A stretch of DNA of 64,000 nt from Xiphias gladius (lineage: Eukaryota > Chordata > Actinopteri > Istiophoriformes > Xiphiidae): NCBI RefSeq assembly GCF_016859285.1, contig NC_053402.1, positions 10,537,324 through 10,601,323 on the forward strand, written 5' to 3'. The notes below the pieces were generated by a model. The model did not search any database. It was not told where the DNA came from and saw nothing but the letters and a program-made list of their open reading frames with translations. Shown here piece by piece: positions 41,624-55,830 of this stretch. Position 1 is the first letter of the stretch. Each line of letters begins with the position of its first letter. Position numbers and translations under genes: made by a program.

Positions 41624-43152
41624 GGTGCGGGTGCGAGTCACTGCAGTGGGCAGCATCTTGTGATTATTGCACTCGGTCACATTGTAGGCCTCACTGTTAT
41701 TCTGTGCTCTCGTTCCTCAGGCGGCTGGGGGTTGAACTGGGGAAGTCTGTGGTCTTTCAGGAATCTAACAGAGGTGAGGACAATATTATGGCATGGGAGG
41801 CAAAATAATGTACTAATGTTATTAGTAATGGGCACTGGTAAGGAACCCTGGGGATTTTTATTCTAAGTGAACATGTCAGACATTTCCCTGACTACCCTTG
41901 GAGAAAAAAACCCCCCAAAACAAACTTCACTTTGAGTTAACTGACGTGAAGGCTGCTGACCTGATCAACATCCAGTTGTCGAACGGCGCTTCGGCCCGTG
42001 TACCTTGCAATATGTAACAACAAGCCAAGTTACAAGCAGGGTTTGAGTAGCATCAGCAGCATGTTTACGACAGCGTGGAGTGTAAAGAGCCATTTGTGCT
42101 GCACACAAGGCCGTTTGTGTGATTGCATGAAGATATTCTCCCCTAAACCCTGAGGAAACAGAGGTAACATACATACAGTTAAGTCCATAAGTAGCTGGAC
42201 AGCTACACAGTTTTCGTAATATTGCCTCTGTGCACCACCACAATGGATTTGAAACAAGATCTGACTGAAGTCGAGACTTTCAGCTTTAATTCAAGGGGTT
42301 TCACAAAAATAACAGTCTTGTTATTACAGCCAGTTTTAAACATAGTGCCTCATTTTCAGAGGCTCAAAAGAAAATGGACAACTGACAAGTGATAAGTTTC
42401 ATGGCCAGGTGTGGCCTGTTCCCTTGTTATTTCATAACAAATTAAGCAGGTAAAAGGTCTTGAGTTGATTCCAAGTGTTGATTTTTCATTTGGTAGCTCC
42501 TCATGGGAACTCTCAATATGTGATCCAAAGAGGGGACGATGCAAAAGAAGGAGGCCGTCATTAGGCTGAAAAACCTAAACTCACCCATCAGACAGAAACG
42601 TCAGGAGTGGCCAAAGCAACAGTTTTTTTAGATTTTTAAAAAGAAGGAAACAAAACATACTGCAAAAGCAACCCAAGAGCTTTTCAAGACAAAGAAATGG
42701 AATATTCTTTAACTAACCTGACCTCAACCCAATTGAGCAGGCTACTCACTTACTGAAGACCAAACTGAGGGAGAAAGACCCACAGACAAGCATCAACTGA
42801 AGGCCTGGCAAAGCATCTCAAGGGAGGAAACTGATGTCCATGGGTTCCAGACTTCAATTTTATTCAAGCACTAAAAATTATCCTTATATTTATTATTATG
42901 TTGGTTTGTCCAATTACTTTTGAGCCTATGAAAATAAGGGACTATGTATAAAAACGGCTGTAATTCCTAAAAGGTTAATGCAATATTTTTGTTAAACCCC
43001 TTGAATTAAAGCTGAAAGTCTACACTTCAGTCACATCTTTTTGGCTTTGTTTCAAATCTACTGTGGTGGTGTACAAAGGCAAAATTACGACAATTGTGTC
43101 ACTGTTCAAACACTCATGTACCATATGTATTCACCATGGTATCAAGCCAATA

Positions 43153-43184
<32 letters not shown>

Positions 43185-46100
43185 CTTCCCCAAAATTAAA
43201 AAAAGTGTTAAGTTATGACCTATAATTGATCGGCTTGATATGATTAGTAGTCTTACATTCTTCAAAAGTTGTGGGCCTGGGTTGGCTATTGAATATTTGA
43301 GTATGGCATGGACATTCATCATTGACGACTGTTGTGAAATGAATGTGATACATCAAGAAACTTCACATTGTTCATTAAAGAAATTAGTTATTACGACATG
43401 AAGCGTAGATGTGCTTGCACTGCCTAATACACAGTAATATTTGACTCATGCAAAATGTGCTAATAAGGTCTGATTAACTAATCCTGAAAGCTTTATCAAA
43501 TTCAGTATTAAACATTAAGCTGCAGCTTTTCTAAATTAACTGATCATGTCTTATTTTTTATTCTGTACAGAGACTAGAGTGGATGTAAAAGAATCTGTTC
43601 GTGGACAAACTATCTTCATCATTCAGACAATACCAAGGTGAGTATGGAAGGACATGCCATTTGCACTGCAGCGGGAATATGAAAAGTTCACACCATAGAC
43701 GATCAAAAACTTAAAGTTCACATGATGTAACGTTCTCACTGTCTTTTTGCTACAACCAGAGATGTCAACACAGCCATCATGGAGCTGCTGGTTATGGCTT
43801 ACGCCCTCAAGACCTCTTGTGCAAAGAACATCATCGGAGTTATTCCGTACTTCCCCTACAGCAAGCAGTGCAAGATGAGAAAGAGGGGCTCAATAGTGTG
43901 CAAGTTGTTAGCTTCAATGTTAGCTAAAGCAGGTAAAGACTACAACATGCATCTCAAGCGGTGGCTTGTTAAAAATCTTTTCATTCCTCACTGTCTCTGG
44001 TGTTGAGTTTGCAGGGACTTCCTCTCATGTCCACAGATAAAAACTATTATAATTGTTGACAGTAGAATACCTGTGTTAATTGTGAGAACGGCTGTGCTAC
44101 TCATCTGTCCTCTACCCCGAAGGATTAACACACATCATCACCATGGACTTGCATCAGAAGGAGATCCAAGGCTTCTTCAGCTTTCCGGTGGACAACTTGC
44201 GGGCCTCGCCTTTTTTGATTCAGTACATCCAAGAGGAGGTGATAATAATTTGAATGTTTATTGCGCGTGTGCAAGTATAGGTGTTGGCGACCCCACCTAC
44301 ACGCGAAGTCGATCAATCATTCTGATAGAAACCCTGACGTCTGTTTTCCTTCGTCCTGCCAGATTCCCGATTACCGAAATGCCGTCATTGTGGCAAAGTC
44401 CCCAGCAGCAGCTAAAAGGTAACCGATTGGGGAAAAAAAAAACAACAACACAGATTTCATCTTCTGTTATGAAATTTTAATGGACTCACGGAAAAAATAC
44501 AAACATCACATCATGCCAGAACTGTTGGCTCATAAAAATGTGTTTTATATCCATGCTGTATGTCATTTGCAATTTATGTGACTAAATATGGGCACAGAAA
44601 AACGTGTATTCACCACTGCATTCTGACTTTTCTTTTTTTTCCCCCCCGTTTGCTTCTTCTAGGGCTCAGTCCTATGCAGAGCGCCTGCGTTTGGGTCTGG
44701 CTGTGATTCACGGGGAGGCTCAGTGTTCAGAGTCCGACATGGCCGACGGAAGACACTCCCCGCCATGTGTACGCAACACCACCGGACACACAGGGCTGGA
44801 GCTACCTTGTAAGAACACCCATCTTTGTAGAGCTCTGTTTTGTGTTTCAGGTTTTCTATGCAGATTTGTAGGTCCACTGCTTGATAGATTTTCCTTGTAC
44901 AGATAACATATCCAATTTTATTGTTTCTCACGGATGGATTCCTTTTTATTTGTTCCACCATGGTCAAATTCAGCGAGAAATCTCTCGTAATTTCTGCTAG
45001 TTTCATTCTTCGGTGCTTTAAAATTCGATATCTCAACACATAGGAGCATTCATACGATAAATCCTACCTACAACCTAATACAGCTCTTACCCGTGCAAAC
45101 CTGTTTGGAGCTGATTCTGCCGTTTCTCTCTCATACCATCAACCATACTCCAAGAAATGGATTTTTTTTGTTACTGCATGTTTTAATTCCACAGATACAC
45201 TACCTCTACTCATGCTGCATCTTCAGCAAGCTGCAACTCATAACTTACAAATAGTGACGTGCTTAATAATAATAGAATAGTCCCTGCCTGTTTCTTGGCA
45301 CATACATTAATTTAAAAAAAATGTATTTATATATTTTTTTAATAAATACTAACACAACTCTGGCATATAGTTTTCAACATATTTGCAGTGTTAATTTCTG
45401 GTAAGGCCGTGTACAGTAAATGGTTCAGAGTGAGAAAATATCAAATGACTGTGTCATTGGCAAATGACTCCAAAGTATTTGTATCCACTGTTCACTTTAT
45501 TATTTGGTAAAAAAAAAATCTCTCTATTCTTACTTGTGTTTCTATTCTTACCCTCGACTTAAAAAATCCTCCCTTGGAACAGTAACTCATAAATCATAAA
45601 TCTATTTCAAGTTTTAACACAGTAAGTCTAATCTGTTGATGGGACTTTTAAAAGATTTCTTTCAGCCTAGCGAGAGGATTTTCCAAGTCTTGGCATCATG
45701 TGTTTGTCATGTCAAATACTTGTGCATTTGTGTTAACGTGGTGTTTATTTGTTGGTAATAGCAGGCAAACAACAAGCCCCGTTCCCTGGCATAGAGCTCC
45801 CAAGTACGGCCGTAAACTTAACTTACATCTGACTCTGAAATGATTCCTCCTCAAATGGTTCCTCAATTCGTGCATGTGTAGATAAAGGGTTTGTGTTGCA
45901 TCTTGTGAAAATACAGTCTGGATTCAGGAGGGGGAGTTTTTTGGAAAAATGCAGAAACTGATTGTTAGGGCCCAAACAATTTGCACTGACAAAAGTTTTT
46001 CAAGCCAATCAGCTCCAGTGTGCCTCATACTATATGCTATTTGCATGGCATGTTTGATTTGAACTAAGCAGCGCTCATGTTTACCGCACCTTTCTACGAT

Positions 46101-49100
46101 TCCAGACAGCTAGTTCTACAAGATGGCCAAAACCCTCTTTGTTCTGTTGTGTTCTGATTTAATTTTGAAATCCATAAATCAAACCAGAACCATGCCAAAC
46201 ATTTGTTTGTTTTATTTCTAACTTACATATCTGGACTCATCTTGCCAATCAACACATGATGCACCCATATTAAATCTGCTCTTAAAAACCTGATTAACAT
46301 TTGGTCATAACTTGCATGTGTTGGTAACAGTGAAGCATGCTTTTGAAACCTAACATCTAAAAAAGGGAAGGAGAAACGTTATGAATGGAAGGGTTGGTAC
46401 GTTTTTTCAAATATTGAATTCACACAGCACAAATCAAGTTTTAGTTCTCTCTTCTACCTCAGTGGGAAAGCAGATATATAATATTTAGCGTAGTATTACA
46501 CTTGTATCTCTATGGTAGAAGTTTCTTGAATGCAGTGCCAGCCTGTTGTTAAATTTTGCCAATGAAAGCCAGTACATTTCTTTAATCTATCACTGGAATG
46601 TTGATTAAATGGGTTTTCTTGAAAAATTTCAAGACCTCTATAAATTCATTTGAAAGATATTTGACCAAACATTTCTCAGGTAGCTTGTTGCAGTATCTCA
46701 GCAAGCTGTAAAGACAGCACAATTTTGAGAAGTGTGTGTAGTGCTAACAATGTGGCTTTTGCTGTTTTAGAAGTCTGAATGTGACATTGCCAGGTTTTCT
46801 GATGCTGTGGGACTCACGGTATTCAGCAAAGTGTTCTGCAAGGCATGCTCCTCCTTTCTCTGCTTCTTTATACGTTTTCCTTCACAATCAGCTTTGCTGG
46901 CTAATTGTGTACCAGTTGTTTGTTTCCTTACACCCTTTGGATGACCACATTTACATGCACATCAATGATATGCAGCTCTCAAATTGGGATATATGACAAA
47001 AACTGCATCAAATCCCTGTTTTAATTTTGATGCTTCAATTACCAACATGGCTTTTAGAATAACTTATTTCAGTTTCAGGTTATGCGCAATTGTATTGTTA
47101 AGTCTGTCACAAGGTGGAGCACTGTCATGTTGTCATCAGCATGTTGTTACGTTATAATGATTCTGTTTAACCTTTCTTGTGACAGTTTATAGAATTCTAG
47201 CAGAGTTGCATAGTATTATTTAAGCTACGGAAATTACATGGCACCGGGATATGTAGAGTTTGGAAGAAGTAATTGGAGCTGCTCATAGTCTGGGGGTGGA
47301 GAGAATTGCATTAATAGATGTATTGACCCCATATTGCGATGATGGACAGCGACCTGGCTCATAAGTAATCGTACTGACATGTGGAGCTGCCGTGATATGA
47401 ACAATTAAATGATACCTCTTTTGTTGTCTGGTTCAGAAAAGGCAGCTGTTGCATCTCCTGTGATTGGGCACGTGAGCTGCAATCCGATTATTGTGTGCAT
47501 GTAAAAGTAGCCACTGGCAGCAGTGATGTTCGACTGAAGACTGGCCCCAGAACATTGGCAAGTGTGTATGAAGAAACCCCTCATCAGTGCTTGTCAGCCA
47601 CCATGTGAAATAAGACCTGTCTGGTGCATATCGGTTCATATGCAGACTGCTGCCATGTGCCTGCCACAGCCCAGGCCTGAGGTTGTGTGTGTCCAGGCAG
47701 TTGTACATTGCCTTCTGATTGGGTATCCTGGGCAGAAAACCCTCTCATTTGATTTTTTTGCATGGCATGTGCTGTACTAAGTTTAGCATTTCAGTTTAAT
47801 CACCTAGGAGTAGGTGGGGTAGAATGGGGGGAAATATTCAAAGCAATTGCTGGCTTTTGATTGCCGTTTTAAATTTAATACAGCGTTGAATTACTCTAAA
47901 GAATTTCAGACTACTACAAAATAACAATAACAACCCTGTGATTTTGGGGCGTAGATTTGCCTAAACTTGCAAAACATTTTCTCGACCCATTTTACCCAAT
48001 CTACTGAGATTTCTTTTTGATAAGATGAAATGTTGTAACATCGCCTCCTTGATGTGTTCTCACAGGTAACTCCTTCTGCTTTCCTTTTTAGTAATGATGG
48101 CCAAGGAGAAACCTCCCATTACTGTAGTCGGAGACGTGGGAGGGAGAATTGCCATCATTGTGGTAAGACGCTGCAAAGACATTGCTTAAGCACTTTCTTT
48201 CGGTTACAACTTTGAGCTGTCATTTTCAGTTCTTCCCTCTCGTAATTATTACTCTTTTAGAGTACGCAGGTACAGCATTTCAAGGCATTTTCAAGTGGTT
48301 TTCCCTATAGGTGGTAAAATTCATTCATCCTCTACCCTAAATGCCATGCGCTGTATGACATAGAGCATGGATTTGAAACCATAACACGGACACGTCTGAA
48401 TGTAAATATTCAGACATTTTCGAAGAGCATTTTCACACCTTGAAATGAGACAATATCATTTTGAAATAAGTAATAACGCTTTCTTCTTCTGTGAAAAGCT
48501 GAATGTATAAAAAAATAAAACGTACGGATAATTTAGATAGATTTTGCTTTGTAACTGATGTATTACTGAATCAGTTCACAGATGCGATGACAGTGTGTTT
48601 TGGCACATGTGGCCACAGTGGCTGCTCTTCAGCAAATAGCACATAGTCTTGTTCATGTGTTCCTGTCATGATCCTAAACTACCAAATTCTACTGTAATGG
48701 ACACACTAAACCTGACCAAAAACAAAAACTGTAATTGTCAAGTCTTAGGTACAATTGCATTTTTCTTTTTTCTGTCTTTTTTGTCCAGGATGACATTATA
48801 GATGATGTAGGTGACTTTGTTGCAGCTGCAGAGATCCTGAAAGAGAGAGGAGCCTATAAAATTTATATCATGGCCACACATGGTTTACTGTCTGCTGATG
48901 CTCCACGCCTCATAGAGGAATCTGCCATTGATGAGGTGAGGACACCTAAACTAGTTGTTTTTCAATCGCGCGTGTGCCTTCTAGGGTTGGAGCTGTGCTA
49001 ATCAGTACAATTTATGTTTGTCTGAAGGAAAGCCCTCTGTGTCATACTTGCTCTGCTAAATGTCAATATGGAAGCTAACTGAGAAGTGACAAAGGGAATG

Positions 49101-50095
49101 AAAAACAATGCCAAACTGAAGAACTTTCTGGAAACCGGCAAGGGCTTGTTCTTGAACTCTTATCTACTCTTTGTAAACAATGTAAAACGAAATACTTCCT
49201 TCTAATGGAAGATTTTTAGGCTCAATTGTAAAGCACGAAATGAGTTGTAACAAGAGCCAATGGTGAATCATCATATCCAACAGTTGTTTGTCGTTGGAAA
49301 GTTGTCTGCCAACTATAAGTTTCAAATTACAATAGGTACAGTTTAGGTAAAATGTAAAATTCATTTTATAAAATGTATTACAATTATTTGATATATTCAG
49401 TTATATTTGTTTTATTTAGAACATATTAACATACGACTTGCAATCCCAGTTTGTTTCTCATATATACTGTGTTGACATTGCTTAGCTTAATTTATCTCTC
49501 CAGAGCAACTTTTTTGAGTTTTTTGTCAAAGGTTGCATGTCACAACTTGTGCAGCGTGGATTACAAAGATCTACATTTCCCTTCTCTGTCATTTTCTGAC
49601 CATCTCAGATTTTCTCGACTTCCATTTCAAACACATTTAATATTTAGACCAAAAAAAAATGTATATGTAACGTGGAATGTGTGCGCATAAAGTTTTGAAA
49701 GCCATGCGGCAGTAGCCCCTGAAGGCTCACATGTGAACCAGGTGCACAAGGTGGAAACCGAAAACCACCGAGACCAAATTATGTTGTCTTTTAAAGAGTA
49801 ATTGATGGTAGTTAAGCTTTACATTAAATCAGCCTGATAAGCAACTGTGCTGGTAAACTGCTTTTTAATTCAGATATATAGGGTCTATCTGATTATTAAG
49901 GCTGAGCACAATCTCTTATGTCCACTGGGTCCTCAGGTGGTGGTCACCAACACAGTCCCCCATGAAGTACAGAAGCTGCAGTGTCCCAAAATCAAGACTG
50001 TGGATGTCAGCATGATTCTGGCTGAGGCTATCCGCCGCATCCACAATGGGGAGTCCATGGCCTACTTGTTCCGCAACATCACTGTGGACGACTAG
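41142..50095 (+). CDS. prpsap1: Phosphoribosyl pyrophosphate synthetase-associated protein 1
   Basis: PAP39 is a non-catalytic partner in the PRPP synthetase complex and restrains PRPP production for nucleotide synthesis. Ten exons join in phase: 41142-41224, 41721-41773, 43571-43637, 43760-43932, 44123-44238, 44363-44418, 44663-44808, 48092-48162, 48789-48935 and 49937-50095. They give 356 aa, the human length. The product begins [16 protein letters not shown] and ends [21 protein letters not shown] and [13 protein letters not shown] match the PRS fold. The segment [10 protein letters not shown] (about 256-265) stands where active PRPP synthetases have their PRPP-binding loop and differs from it, in keeping with an inactive subunit. 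The long intron 7 (about 3.3 kb) and a Tc1 remnant in intron 2 explain most of the gene's length. Confidence 0.97.
41592..41620. repeat. (GT)n microsatellite
   Basis: About 14 GT units in prpsap1 intron 1, some 100 bases before exon 2. Confidence 0.95.
42174..43129. mobile_element. Decayed Tc1-like DNA transposon with long inverted repeats
   Basis: The left end (AGTCCATAAGTAGCTGGAC onwards) and the right end form inverted repeats of over 100 bases. For example, CTTTCAGCTTTAATTCAAGG near 42280 is the reverse complement of the block near 43000. Near 42717 the sequence reads through PDLNPIE, the conserved Tc1 transposase motif around the last catalytic acidic residue. Stops and gaps break the frame, so the element is inactive. 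It lies in prpsap1 intron 2. The left and right borders are approximate to a few bases. Confidence 0.85.
43158..43184. repeat. Poly-T tract
   Basis: A run of about 27 T just outside the right end of the Tc1-like element. Its length is liable to sequencing error. Confidence 0.85.
44809..48091 (+). other. prpsap1 intron 7, no internal gene seen
   Basis: A 3.3-kb AT-rich intron bounded by a GTAAGA donor and a TTTTTAG acceptor. I saw no snoRNA, no transposon ends and no supported open frame inside it. Confidence 0.65.
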
Positions 50096-50767
50096 ATTGC
50101 GTCAGACAGTGAGGGCTGAGGTGGGTGACCTGAGGTCAGGTGCACTTCTTCCCAGTCCAGTAAAACATGCTAATGCCACGTTCCATGTATTGTGTATGTC
50201 AGGATCACATGTGTCCACATTCGTTTCAAGAAATTGAAATTAAAGAATTACCCAAAGTTATTTATCTTATCAAGAGTTGTAAAAATGTGCTGTTGTTGAA
50301 TTGAGAAATGCATCTTGTCCATTATTACGTAAAGATGATAAAATACATTCGGTCCTATTTTGAAGCCTTGGTTCTTTCCTTGTCTTGCTGCTCTCATTGA
50401 CTTTCCAACATAAACAAAAGATGATGTATTTAAAAAGATATTTTGTCATACATTGTGGTACCTCATATTAAATGACTGAGCTTTGTCTGCAAATGCAAAG
50501 AAAAGAAATGTCTCCAGTAACAGGACTTTGTGCTTTTAAACCATTTTCCCAATGCTCTTGCTGGCCCTCATGATCAGGGCTTTGTTGCACTGTGATTACC
50601 TTGCATTTAATGGGGTGTGTTGTTTCAGACCACATGGATAAGCCTGGACAAACTCCTGCTCATTGGTGCCCAAACTATATTTTTATGCAGCATTTTTTTT
50701 GCACCATCCGTGGGAATGTTTGGTAAAATGTCCTATGTGGCATAAGAAGTTTTTCATCATCTGTGGA

Positions 50768-50773
50768 AATAAA
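50768..50773 (+). terminator. prpsap1 polyadenylation signal (proximal AATAAA)
   Basis: The first canonical AATAAA after the prpsap1 stop, 673 bases downstream. A variant ATTAAA lies closer, near 50235. Confidence 0.55.
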
Positions 50774-52538
50774 TTGGCCGTCCATTTATATTGTATTTAT
50801 GAAATGGTCCGTTCAACTAAATTATAACAACTTAACCTTAGTATTTTCTAGCCAAGAAGATGGTTTAGGTTTTATTTGTACCTGTTTTAAGAGACCTACT
50901 TCTGAGATTCCTGATATTACCCCAGTGCAATAGAGGTGAATGGAACTTGTGGTGTTCAGAGCATTAATTCTCATGGTTTTTAGCTCAAAGAACTGAAAAA
51001 TGTCTGTTTGAAAGAGTCTACCGTGCTCCCAGCGAGGCCTGTGGGCTATGGAAAGGCAAGTATTTAAAAGATTTGACAACCAGAAGTGAAATTCACTTCC
51101 ACTGTATTGTGTTGAAAGCAGAAGTCATTAACAGGGAATGGCTGGCTACTAGCAGTAGGTAGGAAGTAAGTTTTTTGTGATTGGCTGAACTGACTCTTTT
51201 GATATACTAGATTTCTTTAGAAATTGACTGAACATACACAGTACAATGCTTTGCTTATTGTAAGCAGCTGATGGTAGCTATTATCTGACAGTAACAACAC
51301 AATACATATGAGTTACGTACATAGCTTAAAGGAGGACCATTTGGTCTTCTGCACGTTTTAGCTGGTTTACTAGAGATCACAGAGATTGTACATTATTGCT
51401 CTTTTTCGAAACAGACCATAATCAACTTACAGGAACCAGCTTTGGTTTGGTAAAGTTATTGTTTTTGTCACCGTTACAGTATTGTCATCTGGTGATGTGA
51501 TTGAAAGTCTGGAGTGATTTGAAAAGGCTGCCTGGGTAGTGGTTGGGTATGTGCTGCCTACTTTACGCAGGCCACGTTAAAACAAGTGTTTGACTTGGAA
51601 GTTACTTATATTTTGAATGTAAGCAGGAGTCAAGTTCTCACTCTTCTTTGAAAGGTGTCCACATTTGCTCATTTTTTCCCTTCTGTATTTGAATTTTGAA
51701 CATTATTGTTCGTAAGGGCGGCCCACGTCTTGAAAGTCTTGATCTCGGCACTTGAATCCACTGGATCAGTAGACATGGAATTGATCCATGCTTTCAGGTG
51801 CATTACCCCGCAGTGACAACTTTGACAAAATTCAATGTAGTGGGTTACTTAAGTTGTTTTTTGTTTTTTTTAATACAGCACTAAAGGGAATTGAACCGAT
51901 GGCTGCCCTGAAAGATAGGACATGTCCACTAAAAACTGAAAAATGGCCAGCAGTAAGGTGAAATATGTGCATTTTATAGTTAATTGGCAAAAACATCTGA
52001 ACAGCAGGTTGGTCTTGATGTTAGTGTCTAAATTGCTGTGGTGTCTTCCTATAACAACCTGCACTTTTGAACAGGTGCACTCCTGTGCCCTCCGAGTAAA
52101 TTCAAGGGTGAAGCTCAAGAGGAAATGAGTGTATTTCTATGCCGATTGAGCCTTTTGCTCAGGGAAATATACTTTATAAGCCAATGCACAATTTGTTTTT
52201 TGCATTCTCGTGGGTGGGGGGAAAAAAAAAAAAAAGTCTGAGAATGTCTTCCATACAGCTGTACTGCACGCCTTTGCTTTTTACCATTGGTTTAGTTTTG
52301 TTATAAATACTGATATTGCTAAATATGCACATGGGTGTGTTGTGCTGGCAGAAAGTTTGAGGTTGTCTGTATCAAATGCTGAAGCTCTGCAAGCTCAGAT
52401 TTTCTATGTCATTAGCATATTTCACGATGTCTTCTCTGTATGTACTCTTCCCCTGACTTGCCTGCGATGTCAAGGAGGTATACTTTGGACAATAACACCC
52501 TTCTGTCTGCCTCTACAGCGTTTGTCAATGTCTATGAA

Positions 52539-52544
52539 AATAAA
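52539..52544 (+). terminator. Distal AATAAA, possibly of prpsap1
   Basis: A canonical plus-strand hexamer followed about 15 bases later by a T/G-rich stretch suited to a downstream element. If used, prpsap1 would have a 3' UTR of about 2.4 kb. Confidence 0.35.
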
Positions 52545-52560
52545 AGAGTTTCTTCTTGTG

Positions 52561-54860
52561 CCTTGTCTCTACCAAATAGGGCAACACATTATTGTGTTTT
52601 GGTGAACGACCAGACTTAGACCGTCCATCCATGTACAGTATGTCACTATATTACCGGAAAGTCGAACCTTATTAAGTTTGAATAGGAGTCTTATTTCTTA
52701 GTGTTTCTGAACAGGTGTCTCTCTGCATGGTCTGTATTAAACTGAAAATACATCACATTGAGTTGACAGCAGACAGCAACATTTTTAATCTCTATATAGT
52801 TCATCGGAATTATATATGACTGTATTCCTGATCTAACTTACATATTAAAAAGTGCAAATAATAACCTCTATTGATGATGAAATATTATAATATAGAAAGT
52901 TCATGTTCAAAATCTTCCATTTCAGTGAAGAATCAAATTAAAATTTAATAAAAAATATGACAGAAATGGAAATACATACATGATACCTCAAATCTCGCAG
53001 CATACCAGCTATCAGTTATTTTGTAGTGGATAGCCTGTCTTATGCCAGACAAACACTTGATGTAGTGGAGGTCAGAGATCCTATACTTGTTCAAAACTTC
53101 TCAGGCATCTATCCAACACTGAGGAGCTTTGACCAAGTCTAGGAGCAGAGACAAAAGCAGAAGCACACCCCGTTTACAGCAAGAGACGAAAGGATTTTCA
53201 TAATGATGAGTTCGGCTGAAACTAACCTGCTGACATCAAGATTTCTACGTTCTGTGTGGATACAAAGTTGTTGAAATGGTTAAAATGTCTAATGCCTATC
53301 TAAAGCAGAGTATATCTGTGCTCACTACATCCTGAATGAAAAGCGAAGTTCGCACCTGAGTTTTAAAAAAGGACAGTCCTGCCTCTCTTTCTCCTTCCAT
53401 GTGCCGAAAAGACGAGTTAGTGTGTGGCTGTGGAGCAGCTGAAGACAGCTGTGAGTTTAAACAGGGAACAAAGAGGAACCAGAGATTTGATTATCACAGG
53501 TCACTTCCTTGTCTAATTCTGGGGAAACAATGCACCTTGTCTCTCAATGTTTTTTGGAAAGAGGAAGCATACCTTTTTGGGCCTATGTCGCCTTTCAGCA
53601 GTTGGGGAATTTTACTGGTCTTTTATCAGCGCCTATGCGGAGCATTTAGAGAACATCAAAAATGTCAAACAGCTTGGCCGATGAGTGTAAACAGTCATCG
53701 TCATCATGTGTAGAGAGTAGCAAGTGTGAAGTTTTCCTCATACTCGCATGTCAGTTTACATCACAAATGTATCGTGCTCCTGAAGTCTATAAATTAGAAG
53801 AAGAGAAGAGTGTGCCAACCCCCCTTGGTTTTTTAGTTTTTAACCTTCCTGCATGACTCGTTGTTGCATGTTTCTGTACTAAACAGACAGAGGTCACTAG
53901 ACTTTTAACTGCTGAAACACCAAAGTAAGGATTGCAGAGTACATGTGAGGGACATAAAGTAAACAGTAGAGTTACGTAACCTTTTACTTTGAACCTCATG
54001 TACTGTAGCAGTCATTGGAGACAGAAGTTGATAGGGTATTTATGCCGTTTTTTTTTTTTTTTAAATTTAATTATTTTTGGATCTTTTAGACCAGATTCCT
54101 CGTGTCGACCTACAGACAGCATTTCTTCAAATTGCTGCATTGTTGGTACATAATAACCACCAGGGGGCGATGCAACACAGAGTAGAAAGCTCATGGAGTT
54201 GATTTTGTGTGTGTGTTAGACCAACGGAACAAGTCCGTTTTTTCACCTTGATATTTCACTCAGCATCAATACCACTTTCCAGGGAGTTTTTGGTACCTAC
54301 TTTAGAGTCAATACCAATCATGCACAAAACTTATCTTTCTGGTTAGACCAGCACTGTTCACGTGAAATCAATTATCAATTTGTTGGGAGTGGAATTAAAG
54401 TAATTTAATACATCAAAAATGTATCCATATGTTATGACAGAATTAATTAAATTTAAAAGATATATTCCTTGCAATGTGTTCATTCATCTCAGTGGAGAAT
54501 GTGCAGCCAAATCAAACAGATCTGACATAAACACGTCTTATTTGGAGGAGATTTTCTGCAAGAACCTGGAGCAGATTAGTACATTATGTCTTTAAATCTG
54601 ATCTAAATCTAAACGTCACTCGAAGAAAACTTTATATACTTTTCTCAGACAAGTGAGATTTTAAAGTGGCGTTTCTCTCAGTCCATATAAGCTTAACTTC
54701 GCTCTGTGTGTTAGTCTCATTACTCTAATAACGTAGTCATTTTCCAAGTCACTGCTGTAAAAAAAAAGTGAATATCTATGCCTTCCCCCACTAACTTCCT
54801 TTCTGTCTGTTCTGTCACATAAAGAAAACTGTCATCAATGAAAATAACTAATTATCATAT
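52561..54860. other. prpsap1-Ras-dva intergenic region, no gene seen
   Basis: AT-rich, with a CTCF-like motif at 54157. Open frames here have no recognisable homology or splice context. Confidence 0.6.
54157..54169 (+). promoter_or_regulatory. CTCF-like motif
   Basis: CCACCAGGGGGCG is a near-ideal CTCF core. It stands between the converging prpsap1 and Ras-dva genes, a place where an insulator would be reasonable. Confidence 0.5.
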
Positions 54861-55657
54861 AGAGTAGTTTTATTTATATTGAAATGGGCGTGCATAAAGT
54901 AAAACAGACATCACTGTGGTATCATGGTGAATAGAAAAATACATTGAAATTCTGAAAAAAAAAAAAAAAAAAAGGTGCAGACAAAAAGACCAAACCAAAA
55001 TAAACTGTCAGTTATACAACAAGGAAAACACCGGTTTAAAAAAAACAATTTATCAGACAAACAAAGAGAGTGAGAAACACCAGCAAATTTGCAGTATGTA
55101 TTTCAAAAATGTTAGGTTACATATGCATAATGAGGTTATGCAAAGCAACATTTCAGAGCTGCAGGGCAAGCTACACAAGATTTCACAACGTAACGTTTGA
55201 TACGTTGCCTTCAAAAGCATAGACAGTTTCCAGGTAAAGTTCTTCCTCTGTTGTTCACTTGATTCACAAAACCATCATACAAAGACACAAACAGACCTTT
55301 GCATAAACACCCATGACTTGACAGTCGCTGCTCCTTTATAAGCAGCAGTAACACGAAACCCCGACGTGAAACATCAAATATACAGAGATTTGAGTGGAAA
55401 CTGAGCTTATGATACATAATTCTGCTTCTACACTGTCACGATTTATTACCGCATCATTTTTGACATTCACAGTGAGTAGCGTCTGTGTACTATTTAATTT
55501 TTTCACTGTTCAAGCAGTTCAGCCACATTCTTTCAGATCTTCGAGGTGGGATCTCTTTTTTCATCACCACATGTTCTTCCGCATCGTAGCATCTCTGTGC
55601 CTCCAATGCTGCTGTGGGATTAGATGCAGTGCTTACAAGACTGATGAGGGGACAGAG

Positions 55658-55663
55658 TTTATT
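55658..55663 (-). terminator. Proximal polyadenylation signal of the Ras-dva gene
   Basis: AATAAA on the minus strand 168 bases past the stop. Another is at 54868-54873, so a longer 3' UTR of nearly 1 kb is also possible. Confidence 0.45.
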
Positions 55664-55830
55664 AACTCAGTGTTTCTTTAGAGTCTGAACGCATTAACAC
55701 TGTCTCGTGGTTTGTTTCTGTCCAGTCAGCTCCCCACCAACAATGTTCGATCACTCTCTTTTGGGTACTTTTCTTTCATCCTCTCCCAGTCTCTTTTTGT
55801 GATTGTTGCCCTTTGAGCAGCTCCGCATCA

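Larger units (their letters stand above)
50096..52560 (+). other. prpsap1 3' UTR and possible extended 3' UTR
   Basis: AT-rich sequence after the prpsap1 stop with plus-strand polyadenylation signals at about 50235 (ATTAAA), 50768 and 52539 (AATAAA). Alternative polyadenylation giving UTRs of about 0.15, 0.7 and 2.4 kb is possible. No coding exon was recognised. Confidence 0.5.
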
